A DNA stretch of 64,000 nt from Nipponacmea schrenckii (taxonomy: Eukaryota > Mollusca > Gastropoda > Lottiidae): the NCBI GenBank assembly GCA_030562195.1, contig JAUJPP010000003.1, positions 29,704,602 through 29,768,601 of the forward strand, given 5' to 3'. The translations under genes were made by a program, and so were the position numbers. The notes below the pieces were generated by a model that was given only the letters and a program-made list of their open reading frames with translations, was not told where the DNA came from and did no database searches. This document shows positions 47,265-59,247 of the stretch, one piece after another (the first letter of the stretch is position 1; each line of letters starts with the position of its first letter).

Positions 47265-47639
47265 GATAATCAGTTTTGGAGTTATTGCCCCTGCCTCTAT
47301 ATTTGTTGTAGACAAAATAGAAGCTACAATTTTCAATGGATTTAAATGAAACTTGGTGTGAGCATTGGAATTGATAAGACAACGTTCAAGTTCGAATTCG
47401 AAGATTTTTCGATGAACAATTTTTTAGTTATTGCCCTTGACTTAGTAAGATTGTGTCAAAATTTTATTGTGGGTTCAATAGAAGCTACAATTTTCAATGG
47501 ATTTTGATGAAACTTGGTGTTTTTGAGTTTTTGCCCTTGACTTCAATATTCATTTAGTGAATGTTTTTGAGTCATTGCTCTCTTTATTTTTCAAATTCAA
47601 TGCTTCCAGTGGGCGTATGTTATGTTGGCTAGCTATCTT
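47265..47639 (+). mobile_element. family D fragment with tail
   Basis: D-type units (GAAGCTACAATTTTCAATGG, GAAACTTGGTGTGAGC) ending in CCAGTGGGCGTATG and a degraded tail hairpin. Confidence 0.65.
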
Positions 47640-48059
47640 CTAACAAGGATAAACCCTATTGAAAATCAGATAAATCGCAAAATATTTAGTGTCAGTTATT
47701 GCGCCTGTTTTCAAAAACGCTGTCAACTTTTGGCTTGTGAACACTCTAAACATTCCTTTTTGACAAAACTCGCTGAAATTGTTTAATATCAACCAAGGAT
47801 GAGCCTTATTAAGAATTAAAAATATCAAAATATTATTAAGGGTGAACACTATTGCAAATCATAAAAATACCAAAAAATATTTAATGAGTTGTTATTAGGT
47901 ACAATTCTTGACAGTTTTTAATGAAACTAGAGACCCTAGAAAAAAATAGGTTGGAAGGTTGAATATTTCATTCCACTTATTGTAACCTTACTGAAAAGTT
48001 TTTCTTTGAAATAAATGCTGCCAGTGGGCGTATATTACTTTGCCTGGCAAGCTATCTTC
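47640..48059 (+). mobile_element. family A fragment with tail (copy 6)
   Basis: About two A-type units and the complete tail (CAGTGGGCGTATATTAC, TTGCCTGGCAAG, CTATCTT). Abuts the family D tail directly. Confidence 0.75.
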
Positions 48060-49929
48060 TTTTATCATGAGATTTTGATATCACAAAGTCTGTCATGTAG
48101 GTGTAGATGAAGGAAAAAGTGGTAGCTTACTGTGTAACATATTGCAGCAGTGCTTTCCAATCAACTACCTCGAACTATTATTTATAGACCCAAAGAGAAT
48201 TGTGAGGGGTTTTCTCAAAATAAAGCCAAATAATAGTGAACCCAGCTACTTGTCATTTATTAAAAGAAAAAGGTCTACCATTAATGATTCAAATGGCGGT
48301 AATCAGCCATTTCCACGAACATGGGCCGTTTTAAATATTAGATGATAAGCCTGATGTGTAGTATTCGAAGCCGTTTTCGCGATTATTCGAATTGGATTAA
48401 ATGATAATACATTCCGACGTTTTGAAAACTCCCCTTTGAACAACATTGTCTTTATAACGACAGTCAAACTAATATGCCATCTAATGCAAGAGTGTTGTTG
48501 AGAAATATTTAACTTTAAATAAATCACCCCAAACTGCCACTGATGTTTCAAAATTGAACATAGATTCCCACACAATAGTTCTTGATTACTACTGTTGGAT
48601 ATCCTAGTTCTAAGATTACAAAATGTGCGTTGTAAAATCTACTTAGACGAACCGACCCGATATAGGACGAATCCACCGGAATCAATCGAACCGCAGTGCA
48701 ATACAGTTCTTAAGAATTAAACGTTCAGTTTTCTATCCAAACGTAGAAAATCAACTATCGTGGATCTATTTTAATCTCATGCCTGGAAGTATAGACCACT
48801 TTGGTTAGCACAAGATTATGAAGAGTAATTTGGTAAACTGATTTTTAAGCAATTTATTAGGAATTATTTCGAGATAATCCCCGTACCAAGTTATATATAG
48901 ATTGTGTTGTCAAGTCTCTCAGTGTCGCATCTCGTTTATATAACTAGTGCTGGATAATCAAAGTATTTAACTTTTGATTAGCTGGTATAAATAGAAACAT
49001 GTAATTATCCAATCAGAAGAAAGAAGGTTCACTTCGTATGGTTTTCTTTTATTTTGGTACTTCAATTTTTTTATCAATTAGAACTGAATACGTTTTATTC
49101 TATTGTTTACCGGCTTTATTGTTCCTCAAAACGCAACTGGCATGTAATAAATAATAATTGTATATCATGAAATACCCTTTCAAAGCGAGGTATTTATTGC
49201 ACTGTTGTAAATCTGTATTGCAAGAGAGAAAACCGGTAGAATAATTTGACTTTGTATTTTACTGTTGAATCCAGACTTGAGTCGGTAAACTGTTTAAAAT
49301 CGATGAACAAAAAACATGCATCATAAAAATAAACAACACATGCTAGTTTTGTTAACTTTGTTATTATTGGCCAATCCATGCCATGTAACCATCTCCCACT
49401 ACCAAATATGGGTAATTATATATTCGTTGATCATGCCCAAATAAGGAAAGTAAGTAAACATCCACTGCTGTATGGATTAGGAGTTGTACAAGAAAACTGG
49501 GGGTTTACAGTTTAGGAACTTTGTGTATTTGGCATCCTAATAGATTAATTTATTTTTTTAGTGTCCATGTGCCAGAGCAGCACACATTGTATTAACATTT
49601 TGAGTCGGTAGAACACAGGCTAGTATTTAGATTCACACCTCAAAAAATGAGCTGGGCATGGCACATCTGGGTAAACTTCCATTTATTTACAATTTATTTG
49701 GGTCAGCGAATTATGTCTGTAGAAAATGTTTTTCAAAACAGTACCTTGCACTCAGATACCTCATTGCTTTGGCTAGTTTATCCCGGAAAGATGTTTCGGC
49801 CTGTTTGTTGCAATTTGCGACATTAGCAAAGTCCCACTCTGTGCCACATGTGGCTCTTGTTTATTTATTATGTATTTCGACGATTTAGTCGAAAACGTAT
49901 TGTGATCGTTCAGATTATTGTTATTATTT
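48060..49929. other. unassigned; small ORFs unsupported
   Basis: Inside the long inverted-repeat element. The ORFs at 48142-48345 and 49658-49888 resemble nothing known. No tRNA, repeat boundary or splice structure could be supported. Confidence 0.35.
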
Positions 49930-50778
49930 TTTTTTGGCAATTCTCGGACGAGCTTGCAGACGAACTGTTAAGAGGTACAGACATTTTGACTTCATAGGTG
50001 ACCATAGAATAATTACTATTATCAAATAAAACTGAACCGGAAATTCTTTCTCTGACTGGAAGTGGGAACCGGAAATTTTTTGCTCTTGCATCTTTATTGT
50101 CAGTTCGATATCGATCAGATTTTCATATTTGTAAACTTCAAAGTATTTGTCAACTAACAATTATAGGTTTTATGCAATTCGGTCAAATCCTCTACCCACT
50201 ATTTGCAATTTAAAATTGAAGGTTCATTGGAAAAAAATCTAAAACCTGATTTCCCGCTTAATATAAATGATTGAATTTTAAAACTTCACCAGTTGAAAGG
50301 CGATATGATTCCAATTTCAACTTCCGTTTTGGCCTCAAATGACATGATAACGTAGCTTCCGGTCTATAACAGCCAGGTGAAAAGTGCAAACTATTTTATG
50401 AATAACTTATGATTAGTAATCTATATGACCTAAAAAATTAGCTTCATATTAGCCCCGATTTGAATTTTTGTTACAATTTTTCAAGTTTCATGCACTGTTG
50501 ATTGACCGATTTCGATGAAATTTAGCGCATGGATACATTTGATCATTGGCCGTATTTCTATGAAGAGCAAATTACAAATTTATTTTTTAAATATTCGAAT
50601 TTGAATTTTTTTCAAAATTAGGTCACTTTAATCCTACGGAGGGCTTGACCTACTTAATCTATGATCTTAAAAATTAGGTCAAATAAAGTTCATTATGTTG
50701 TCTACATGTATGTATTTTTTCATTTGTCCTACTTGTCGAAATATGTTCATAATTGTCAGAAATTCTAGTATTACCTTT

Positions 50779-51363
50779 CATTATACGCCCACATAAAAAT
50801 GAGGACGTATATTGCCATCACCCCTGTCGGTCCGTCAATCTGTCCGTCCGTCAACAATTACTTGTGTACACGATACAGGACAAGAGTCTTTGTCCGATTT
50901 GAATGAAACTTGGTATGTGTATTCATCTTAATAACATCTCGGACAAGTTCGAAATGGTGCGATTCCAGATTTCGGTTTATGAGTTATGGCCCTTGATTAA
51001 ATGAAAAAACTTTAAATGTACTTGAGAGGCAATAGAAGCTATAGTTTTCATCTGATTTGAATGAAACTTGGTATGTGTATTCATCTTGATAATATCTCGC
51101 CAGATGTCTGTTTATGAGTAATTGCCCTTGATCTAATGAGAAAATGTTAAAATTTACTTGTTCGCAATAGAAGCTGTAGTTTTTATCCCATTTGAATGAA
51201 ACTTGGTATGTGTATTCATCTTAATAACATCTCTGACAAGTTCAAAAATGGTGCGATTCCAGATGTTGGTTTATGAGTTATTGCCCTTGATTAAATGAAA
51301 AAACATGGAATAATCTGTTTGCTGAAGTGGGCGTATGTTACTTTGCCTGGCAAGCTATCTTTT
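50779..51363 (+). mobile_element. pearl/Helentron-like family E
   Basis: Head TATACGCCCACATAAAAATG, GTCC block, three units with GATTTGAATGAAACTTGGTA and GATTCCAGAT, tail GAAGTGGGCGTATGTTAC and TTGCCTGGCAAG. Complete short copy, directly upstream of the annexin-like exon's acceptor. Confidence 0.75.
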
Positions 51364-51435
51364 TCATTATACATGATTAATAATTTACAATAAGTTCTCC
51401 TAATTTTAATTTAACAAGCAACCATTTTCATTCAG

Positions 51436-51636
51436 AAATTTAGAATGAGTTATCCACCGTATGGAGGAGGACCCCCTGGAGGATATCCACCAGCTGGGGG
51501 AGGATATGGTCAAGGATACCCTCCAGCAGGTGGTATGGGAATGCCAACACCAGAGTCAGCCTCTGCTGCAGCTTACAGTGGAAATATTGGTGGAATGCCT
51601 TATCCAAACCAACCAAGTGGTGATATAGGATTTAAT
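51436..51636 (+). CDS. first coding exon, annexin A7/A11-like N-terminus
   Basis: A 3' splice site TTTTCATTCAG ends at 51435, the ATG is at 51445, and the frame runs 64 codons to AAT|GTAAGTATC at 51637, a strong donor in phase 0. The peptide starts MSYPPYGGGPPGGYPPAGGG and is rich in GYP/PPAGG, then has SASAAAYSGNIGGMPYPNQP. Glycine-tyrosine-proline tails beginning MSYP are typical of annexin A7/A11 (and of some penta-EF-hand proteins). In those annexins the tail binds ALG-2-type partners and precedes four Ca2+-dependent membrane-binding repeats. No annexin repeat is seen in the remaining 12 kb, so the next exons lie beyond the window or this is a duplicated exon. It is the best candidate for a host gene here. 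Confidence 0.5.
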
Positions 51637-52136
51637 GTAAGTATCTAGTATTGTTTTGAAATACATTCACATCAAATTTATCTTCATATTTATGAACACA
51701 ACACCAAATCTAGCAAAAAGTTTTGTGAGGCCACACCAAATGGATTTATTGATCAACAGATTCGCCGCACGTAAATAATCAAAAATAATTTGGGAAAAAA
51801 ATCGTCGCACCTCATTTTAAAAAATCTGACAACCGAAAATCAGTCTAATTAAAAAATAGACCTAACTTTCGTTCATATTTTATTAGTTTTGTTTCAAATG
51901 TTTTTATTAGCTATTGGCTTTGTACGTAACCACTACAGTTAGGTCTAACACTGCCCTTCAATACAAACTGTTTGAACGACCTTTGACCTAGCTCAGTTTA
52001 CCACTTATTTTTAACCCTGCTGTATTAATGACAGGATCAAACGCATATTTTTGCTTAAGTTTAATCACGTCTGGTCTTACGGGAGGTCATTCTATTACTG
52101 ACTCAGATAATGAAAAATGGATAAATATCAGATATC
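51637..52136 (+). other. intron sequence after annexin-like exon
   Basis: Begins GTAAGTATC. Unique AT-rich sequence without further coding evidence. Confidence 0.4.
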
Positions 52137-55100
52137 AGTTATAGCCCTTGTTCTTGAATGGCTCGTAAACACTCTACAATGTGCAATTCTTGATGCAATT
52201 TGATGAAACTTGATGTGAGAGTATGTTATAACTCAAAGATGAACATTATGAAAATCAGCTAAATCGAAAAATATTCATTATGCCCTTGTTCTTGAAAACG
52301 CATTTTAGCTTGTAAACACTCTAGAAAGAACAATTCTTAATGGATTTTGATGAAACTTGGCTTGAATATTTGTTATCACCCAAGGATGAACCGTATTCAG
52401 ATAAATCGAAAAATATTTAGTATCTGTTATTGCCCTTGTTTTTATACGCCCACATAGAAATGTGGACGTATATTGTTGTCGCCCCTGTCCGTCGGTCCGT
52501 CGGTCCGTCGGTCCGTCTGTCAACAATTGTTTGTGGACACTGTAGAGACTACAGTTTTTATTGGAATTTCTTGAAACTTGGTATACTTGTTTATAATCAC
52601 TCAAGGAAGAACCCTATCGATTTTGGTATGATTCCGAAAAAAATTCCTGGAATTCTTGGACTTTGAATTTCAAATTGTTCTGTTTGTAAACAAAAGCTTG
52701 TGGACACTGTAGAGACTCCATTTCTTTATGAATCTTTTTGTAACTTGGTATATTTGTTTATTACCATCCAAGGAAGACCCCTATTGATTTTGATATGATT
52801 CTGAAAAAAATTCCTGGAATTCTGGAACTTGGAATTTCGAATGTACTGTTTCTCATCCGTCTGTCAACAATTGTTTGTGGACACTGTAGAGACTACAGTT
52901 TTTATTGGATCTTCTTGAAACTTGGTATACATGTTTATTACCATTCAACGAAGACCCCTATCGATTTTGGTATGATTCCGAAAAAAATTCCTGGAATTCT
53001 TGAACTTTGAAATTTCAAATTGTTCTGTTTGATAACAAAAGCTTGTGGACACTGTAGAGACTCCATTTTTTTATGAATCTTTTTGTAACTTGGTATATTT
53101 GTTTATAACCATCCAAGGAAGAACCCTATTGATTTTGATATGATTCTGAAAAAAATTCCTGGAATTCTGGGACTTGGAATTTCGAATTGTACTGTTTGTC
53201 ATCCGTCTGTCAATAATTGTTTGTGGACACTGTGGAGACTACAGGTTTCATTGGATTTTCTTGAAACTTGGTATACATGTTTATTATCATTCAATGAAGA
53301 CCCCTATTGATTTTGGTATGATTCCGAAAAAAATTCCTGGAATTCTTGGATTTGAATTTCAAATTGTTCTGTTTGTAAACAAAAGCTTGTGGACACTGTA
53401 GAGACTCCATTTCTTTATGAATCTTTTTGTAAACTGGTATATTTGTTTATTACCATCCAAGGAAGACACCTAATGATTTTGATATGATTCTGAAAAAAAT
53501 TCCTGGAATTCTGGAACTTGGAATTTCAAATTGTACTGTTTGTCATCCGTCTGTCAACAATTGTTTGTGGACACTGTGGAGACTACAGTTTTTATTGGAT
53601 TTTCTTGAAACTTGGTATATATGTTTATTATCATTCAATGAAGACCCCTATCGATTTTGGTATAATTCCAAAAAAAATTCCTGGAATTCTGGGACTTGGA
53701 ATTCGAAGTTGTTCTGTCTGTCTACAATTGCTTGTTGGCACTCTAGAGACTACAGTTTTTGATAGATCTCTTTGAAACTTTGTTTTTATATGCCCACATA
53801 GAAATATGGACGTATATTGTTGTTGCCCCTGTCTGGAATTCTGTGACTTGGAAAAATTCCTGGGATCTCTTTGAAACTTTGTATACAATATGTTTATTAT
53901 CACTCAAGGAAAAACCAATATACATTTTGGTCTGATTACGAAAAGAATTCCTGGAATTCTGTCACTTGGAAAAATTCCTGGAATTCTGGGACTTGGAATT
54001 TAAAGTTTTCTGTGTGTCGTCAATTGCTTGTAGACAATGCAGGAAGTACAGTTTTTTATATACCCAAATGGAAATTCGGAAGTATAATGTTGTTGCCCCT
54101 GTCCATCCGTCTGTTCGTCTGTCAGCCCGTTTGTTTGTGGACACTGTAGAGACTACAGTTTTTATAGAATTTTCTCATACTTGTTCATTATCATCTAAGG
54201 CAGACCCCTATTGATTTTTGTTTGATTATGAAAGAAATTCCTTCAATTCTGGAACTTTGGATTTCAAAATTTGTTCTGTCTTTCAACCATTTCTTGTGGA
54301 CACTGTACAAACTATATTCTATAAACTAAAAACTTCTTTAATACCAACCAAGGAAGAAGAAGATTTTGGTAGGATTCCAAAAAGAATTCCTGGAATTCTG
54401 GGAATTTCAAATTGTTCTGTTTGTCAACAAATGCTTTTTGATTTTTTTACTGAATGCAATACAATATAGTTAACTTCCAAGTTCCTTGTAAATCAGGAAC
54501 CAGCTGTAATTGGACTTTTACTTTTACAATCAAAGCTATCAGTGGGCGTATGTTACCTTGCCTGGCAAGCTATCTTTTAAAACTTCATTCTAGAAGGTAC
54601 TTATTCATGACCAGTTTTGACAAAACTTGCTGAAATTGGTTGATATCACACAAGGATGAGCCTAATTAAAAATCAGAAATATCAAAATATATTTAATATG
54701 AATTGGGCCCTTGTTCTTTTAAAATGCAGTTTTTGGCTCGTAAAATCTCTGCAAAGCACAATTCTTTCAGAAGTTTGATGAAACTTGGCTTGAATATTTG
54801 TAATTAGCTTAGGATGAACCCTATTGAAAATCAAAAAAATTGAAATTATTCAGTATTCAGTTATTGACCTTGTTTTAGAACAGGCCAAATTTTGAGCTTG
54901 TTAGCACTCTAAAAGGTGCAGTGCGTTACAAAACTTGCTGAAATTATTAATTATCATTCAAGGATTAAATATCGCAAAATATTTAATAGGTATTATTGCC
55001 CTTGTTCTTTAAAACGATTTCGATTTGCACAACAAGGCACAACTCTTTACAATTTAAATGAGACTTGTGTGAACCCAGTTGAAAATCACAAAAAAGTCAG

Positions 55101-55211
55101 ACTGCCTTGTTATTATTCTTGAAAGATTTTCATGTAACATTTATCACCCAAGAAATATGTGTATGTCAGAAGGTTTAATATTTCATTCCACTGATCGTTA
55201 CTGTACTGTCA
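52137..55211 (+). mobile_element. family A, copy 7, split by family F
   Basis: A-type units at 52137-52437 and 54576-55211 flank a family F element. The last unit ends in CTGTCAAGTTTTTATT where the minus-strand family A copy begins. Confidence 0.65.
52438..54575 (+). mobile_element. pearl/Helentron-like family F
   Basis: Head TATACGCCCACATAGAAATG, GTCC/GTCG microsatellite at about 52488-52520, units with TTTGTGGACACTGTAGAGAC, TTGAAACTTGGTATA and AAAATTCCTGGAATTCT. Alternating unit types give a higher-order repeat of about 330 bp. Two partial inner heads lie at about 53784 and 54055. Tail CAGTGGGCGTATGTTACC and CTTGCCTGGCAAG. Confidence 0.75.
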
Positions 55212-56640
55212 AGTTTTTATTAAAAGATAGCTTGCTAGGCAAGGTAATATATACGCCCACTGGCAACATTTATTTCAAATAAAAAACTTTTCAGTAAGGT
55301 AACAATTAGTGGAATGAAATATTCAACCTTCCACCATATATTTTTTTTCTAGGGTCTCTAGTTTCATTTAAAACTGTCAAGAATTGTTCCTAATAACAAC
55401 TCATTAAATATTTTTCGGTATTTTTTATTATTTGCAATAGAGTTCACCCTTAATAATATTTTGATATTTTGAATTCTTAATAAGGCTCATCCTTGGTTGA
55501 TATTAAACAATTTCAGCGAGTTTTGTCAAAAATGAATGTTTAGAGTGTTCACAAGCCAAAAGTTGAAAGCGTTGAAAACAGGGGCAATAACTGACACAAA
55601 ATATTTTTCGATTTATCAGACTTTCAATAAGGTTCATCCTTGAGTGAAAACAAATACTAAAGCCAAGTTTTATCAAAATCCATTCAAAATTGTCCTTTCT
55701 TGAGTGTTTACAAGTTAATTGAAAGCGTTTTAAAAAACAAGGGCAATAACAGATACTAAATATTTTTCGATTTTCAATAGGGTTCATCCTTCGGAGAAAA
55801 CAAATACTAAAGACAAGTTTCATCAAAATCCATTAAAAATTGTTTTTTCTAGAGTGTTTACAAGCTAAAATTGAACATTTTTTCAAGAACCAGGGAAATA
55901 ACTTGTTTTAAATATTTTTCGATTATCTGATATTCAATAGGGTTCATTCTTGGGTGAAAACAAATACTCAAACCAAGTTTCATCAAAATCCATTCAAAAT
56001 TAATCTTTCTAGAGTGTTTACAAGCTAAAATTGAACGTTTTTTCAAAAACAAGGGAAATAACTTGCACTTAATATTTTTCGATTATCTGATTTTCAATAG
56101 GGTTCATCCTTGGGTGAAAACAAATACTCAAACCAAGTTTCATCAAAATCCATTCAAAATTGTTCTTTCTAGAGTGTTTACAAGCTAAAATTGAACACGT
56201 TTTCTAGAACAAGGGCATAACTTGTACTTAATATTTTTCGATTTATCTGATTTTCAATAGGGTTCATCCTTGGGTGAAAACAAATACTCAAACCAAGTTT
56301 CATCAAAATCCATTCAAAATTGTTCTTTCTCGAGTGTTTACAAGCTAAAATTGAACGTTTTTTCAAAAACAAGGGAAATAACTTGCACTTAATATTTTTC
56401 GATTATCTGATTTTCAATAGGGTTCATCCTTGGGTGAAAACAAATACTCAAACCAAGTTTCATCAAAATCCATTCAAAATTGTTCTTTCTAGAGTGTTTA
56501 CAAGCTAAAATTGAACACGTTTTCAAGAACAAGCGCATAACTTGTACGAAATATTTTTCGATTTATCTGATTTTCAATAGGGTTCATCCATGGGTGAAAA
56601 CAAATACTCAAACCAAGTTTCATCAAAATCCGTTAAAAAT
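55212..56640 (-). mobile_element. family A, copy 8, minus strand, headless
   Basis: Starts with the complement of the tail (AGATAGCTTGC, TATACGCCCACTGGCA) and runs through about eight A-type units read backwards. It stops at about 56640 without microsatellite or head. Units at 55860-56600 are unusually alike, suggesting recent tandem expansion. Confidence 0.8.
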
Positions 56641-57190
56641 TTATAACTCAAGAGTTAGAAACATGGACAGAATAGACATTTTGAATTCGAACAAAAATGG
56701 AGAAAAAAATATAATACCATGGGTTTCAACTTATGACATCCAAATTTACGTAAATTATTACAAGATAATACCATATTAGATACTAGAACATGGATGAAAA
56801 AAAAGAAAGAATCAAAGAAAATAATTATAGCAGAAAAAAGAAACAGAACTATTGGCAATTTTGAAAATGAATATGATTAGAACTACCCAAAATAGAGACC
56901 AACCTACCCGGGATGTAAACCCTGAACAAGGAACAAATTTCATTCAAAACAGAGACTCTAAAACCTTTTTTATTATAGACAATGTTTCATGTGATTCCTG
57001 TTTTGTAGTTTATTGCTTGATCTGTTCTTGCTGTGGTATGCAATATGTTGGACAAATTAACATCTCTTTCAGTATTTGAATTAACAAACACAGGTCAAAC
57101 ATTTAACTTAACAAAGCGGGTAAAGCACCTAGAGTAGCACCTCATTTTAATATACCTGGACACTCTTTTAAAACCACTGTTCTGAAATGA
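56641..57190 (+). pseudogene. Penelope-like element fragment, heavily decayed
   Basis: Frames in pieces: EKNIIPWVSTYDIQ, then DTRTWMKKKKESKKIIIAEK with RNRTIGNF, then CFVVYCLICSCCGMQYVGQ. These correspond in order to the linker and GIY-YIG parts of the copy at 8749-9551. Several stops and frameshifts. It abuts the headless family A copy. Confidence 0.7.
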
Positions 57191-57740
57191 AAGTCCTTCC
57201 ACCCTATGGAATTCTATACAAGAAAAGGGATGAGCAGCCAGTTTACCATGTAGAAGCATTTGGTAATGGGCACTACCAGATTTGCAAGGGATGATCAATG
57301 AAAACATAGCTAATGCTGAGATAAAAAAAACTTACACCTGTAAAACTGAAGAATGTAATTGTGCCATCTCCATACCCCCTTGTAACTAATAATAACAACT
57401 GTCTTAGAGGAAAATGTCATTAATTTTAACCATAATAAAATAATATTAATAACTAGAAGTGTGAACAGATCTGAGCTTGGCAGTGATCCATTATTCTATG
57501 GATTTCGGACCTTTTGAAACTTTTTAATCTTTCAATTTCAATGTTTTAAAGTTAAAAATTTTTTAACAGGCAATTAACAAGAACTTTTGGGTAAATACAC
57601 TCCAGAAATTTCAATTAAAAATGTTAAATTGTACATAATAATGGAGAAAAAAGCTTAAAAATAAAGAAGTGGAAAATAGTTTTATTAAATCTTAAGGGTA
57701 GATTAATATTAATATAATATAACGTTAACAAAGATAAAAG
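57191..57740. other. AT-rich, probably decayed retroelement tail
   Basis: No readable frame. Possibly the 3' part of the Penelope fragment upstream, but nothing decisive. Confidence 0.3.
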
Positions 57741-57744
57741 TTGG

Positions 57745-57935
57745 GGTGTCCAAGTTTAGATTGTCATTGATCCCATGTGATTGGAAGCTTTTCAATCTAT
57801 TGATCCAGTGTAGTTCTACGGAGCGCCCATGGGCTCTTAATTTAAATAATGGGAATCCAGGTCGGTCCCTAGTTGTATTAAAATTTGGTAGTCGGCGTCG
57901 GTTTTTGATGGATTTGTTGGATTCTAAGATATCTC
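57745..57935 (-). pseudogene. possible Penelope-like C-terminal fragment, inverted
   Basis: The minus-strand frame reads NKSIKNRRRLPNFNTTRDRP, then VELHWINRLKSFQSHGIND. E..WI.RL......G-N is the pattern at the end of the GIY-YIG nuclease (compare ESFWIHRLNT at 8749-9102). Frames above it are closed. The assignment is tentative. Confidence 0.4.
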
Positions 57936-58025
57936 GGGTTACCGGGGTCTATTTCACTTGGATTAACAGATCAAAAGCCGACGCCATTCAGAGGACATCC
58001 CTCTAATACCGGGGTCTCTGAACAG

Positions 58026-58033
58026 TATAAATA
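58026..58033 (+). promoter_or_regulatory. TATAAATA box upstream of hammerhead
   Basis: TATAAATA 26 bp upstream of the ribozyme's first stem; placement suits a retroelement promoter, but transcription is not shown. Confidence 0.35.
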
Positions 58034-58058
58034 CAACCCTAATCTGCGAGTCTAATTA

Positions 58059-58103
58059 ATCAGTCTGAAGAGTTCAAATAAGAACGAAACTATAGTCACT
58101 GAT
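58059..58103 (+). ncRNA. hammerhead ribozyme, complete core
   Basis: Stem I ATCAGT (58059-58064) pairs with ACTGAT (58098-58103). The core CTGAAGA is at 58065-58071. Stem II GTTC/GAAC (58072-58075, 58082-58085) has loop AAATAA. GAAA is at 58086-58089, and a three-pair stem III (ACT/AGT, loop AT) ends in U. The predicted cleavage site follows C58097, in the classic GUC triplet. All conserved hammerhead positions are present. The tiny stem III is typical of ribozymes in Penelope-like elements and animal retrozymes, where the palindromic stem may favour dimers. Confidence 0.8.
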
Positions 58104-58152
58104 AACTAGGGATAACTGGGCGTCTCGCCAACTTTTATCTCTAATATAACGT

Positions 58153-59247
58153 ATGGTTATATGTATAGTCTCAAGGTAGCAATAATATACAGGTGAGTGG
58201 GAAATTTGAACATTATGTGATGAAATGTTTTTACTGATATAAACATAGTCAATGAATGAGTAGCACCTTCGGTAGTGTAATGCTGAACAAGTTGACTGTA
58301 ACCAAATGTTTTAAAACAATCCACTATAGACAATTGACCCTCCAATATGTTTTGATAGAAACCCATAACATAATCTGAACTTGATCCAACTAATAATATC
58401 TCATTTGAAGAAATAAATCTATTGGATAAAGGGTTGGTCTATAGATAACAATGATGTAAAAAAAAAAATTCTGGAATATTCAAAGCAATGTGTTCAATAT
58501 TTAAAATTCCCAATTGCAAAATATTTAAATTTTGCCTTTCCTTGAAATATACTCCTATTCCTCTATGCCTTTTTTCTTTAAAAACTTCAATTTTAGTTTT
58601 GATGGAGTTATTGAATCATTTAGCCATGTTTCTCTTAAGGAAATAACATTACTTTCTTACATGTTCCTGTGTTTCTGTATATCCTATATATGAGTAGATA
58701 AACCTTAAACAGATTACCTGAGTACATACCTCCTCAAGGATTTCATTTATCAAACCTAAGGTGTACTGTCATTGTCAGCTGCTTTGCAAGGTACAGAAAA
58801 GTAGTTTTAGCTGCTAGCGGCCTTGGCTCATTTGGTCTTGCGTCAATGTTTTAACTCCTATATTATTGACTCACCTCAGTCGGTGCATTTATCTGCCAAT
58901 ACGTCCACCCTTTGTTAGCAGTTTCCAGTAGACACAAATGGTAGGAAAAAATGTGTTTTTCAGCTTTCTGGTGCATTGAATGAATTATTAAGCTAATAAT
59001 TTATTCTTAATTTTACAACCACATAAAGCATTATGTTCAAATAATTAATTTTTATTCTTATACCAGGAAAATTACTTCACCCTTTACTGAAATTCAAATT
59101 TTCAAATACAGTATAGGCCTACTCTTAGTTATCCGACATCACTAGGACCGCACAATAATGTTGGATTAGCGAGATTGTCTGATTACTCAGATATTCGAAA
59201 ATTTTTGTTATGTTCCACATGTTACTATGTAAGGGATAGAGGCCGAA
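58153..59247. other. unassigned; fragment shared with the 24371 element
   Basis: 58699-58985 is a diverged copy of about 24820-25140 (GAGTACATACCTCCTC, TTATTGACTCACCTCAGT). 59107-59200 has pogo-MITE-like words (GTTATCCGACATC, GGATTAGCGAGA). No gene. Confidence 0.4.

Larger units (their letters stand above)
44715..50680. mobile_element. ~6-kb element with long diverged inverted repeats
   Basis: Left arm 44715 to about 45510, right arm about 49930 to 50680, inverted and roughly three-quarters identical by eye. Shared pieces include ATTTCATCGAAATCGGTC, CTGTTATAGACC.GAAG and ACTTCCGG-type words. The interior 45640-46700 holds two diverged ~430-bp direct units (each with AAGGTCACCA.AGGTCAAGG) and no recognisable protein. 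Pearl fragments lie at 47265-48059. No target duplication identified; the elements could be a large foldback or two old copies facing each other. Confidence 0.5.

Noticed and set aside
48142..48345. 67-aa ORF as a gene
   Set aside because: No recognisable domain, and it lies within decayed repeat sequence.
13462..56508. Many 60-110 aa ORFs such as MFTSHSRTRARTHTNFF and FEWILMKLGFSICF repeats, mostly on the minus strand
   Set aside because: They are read-through of the ~160-bp pearl core units in both strands, recur with every copy, and have no domain or start context.
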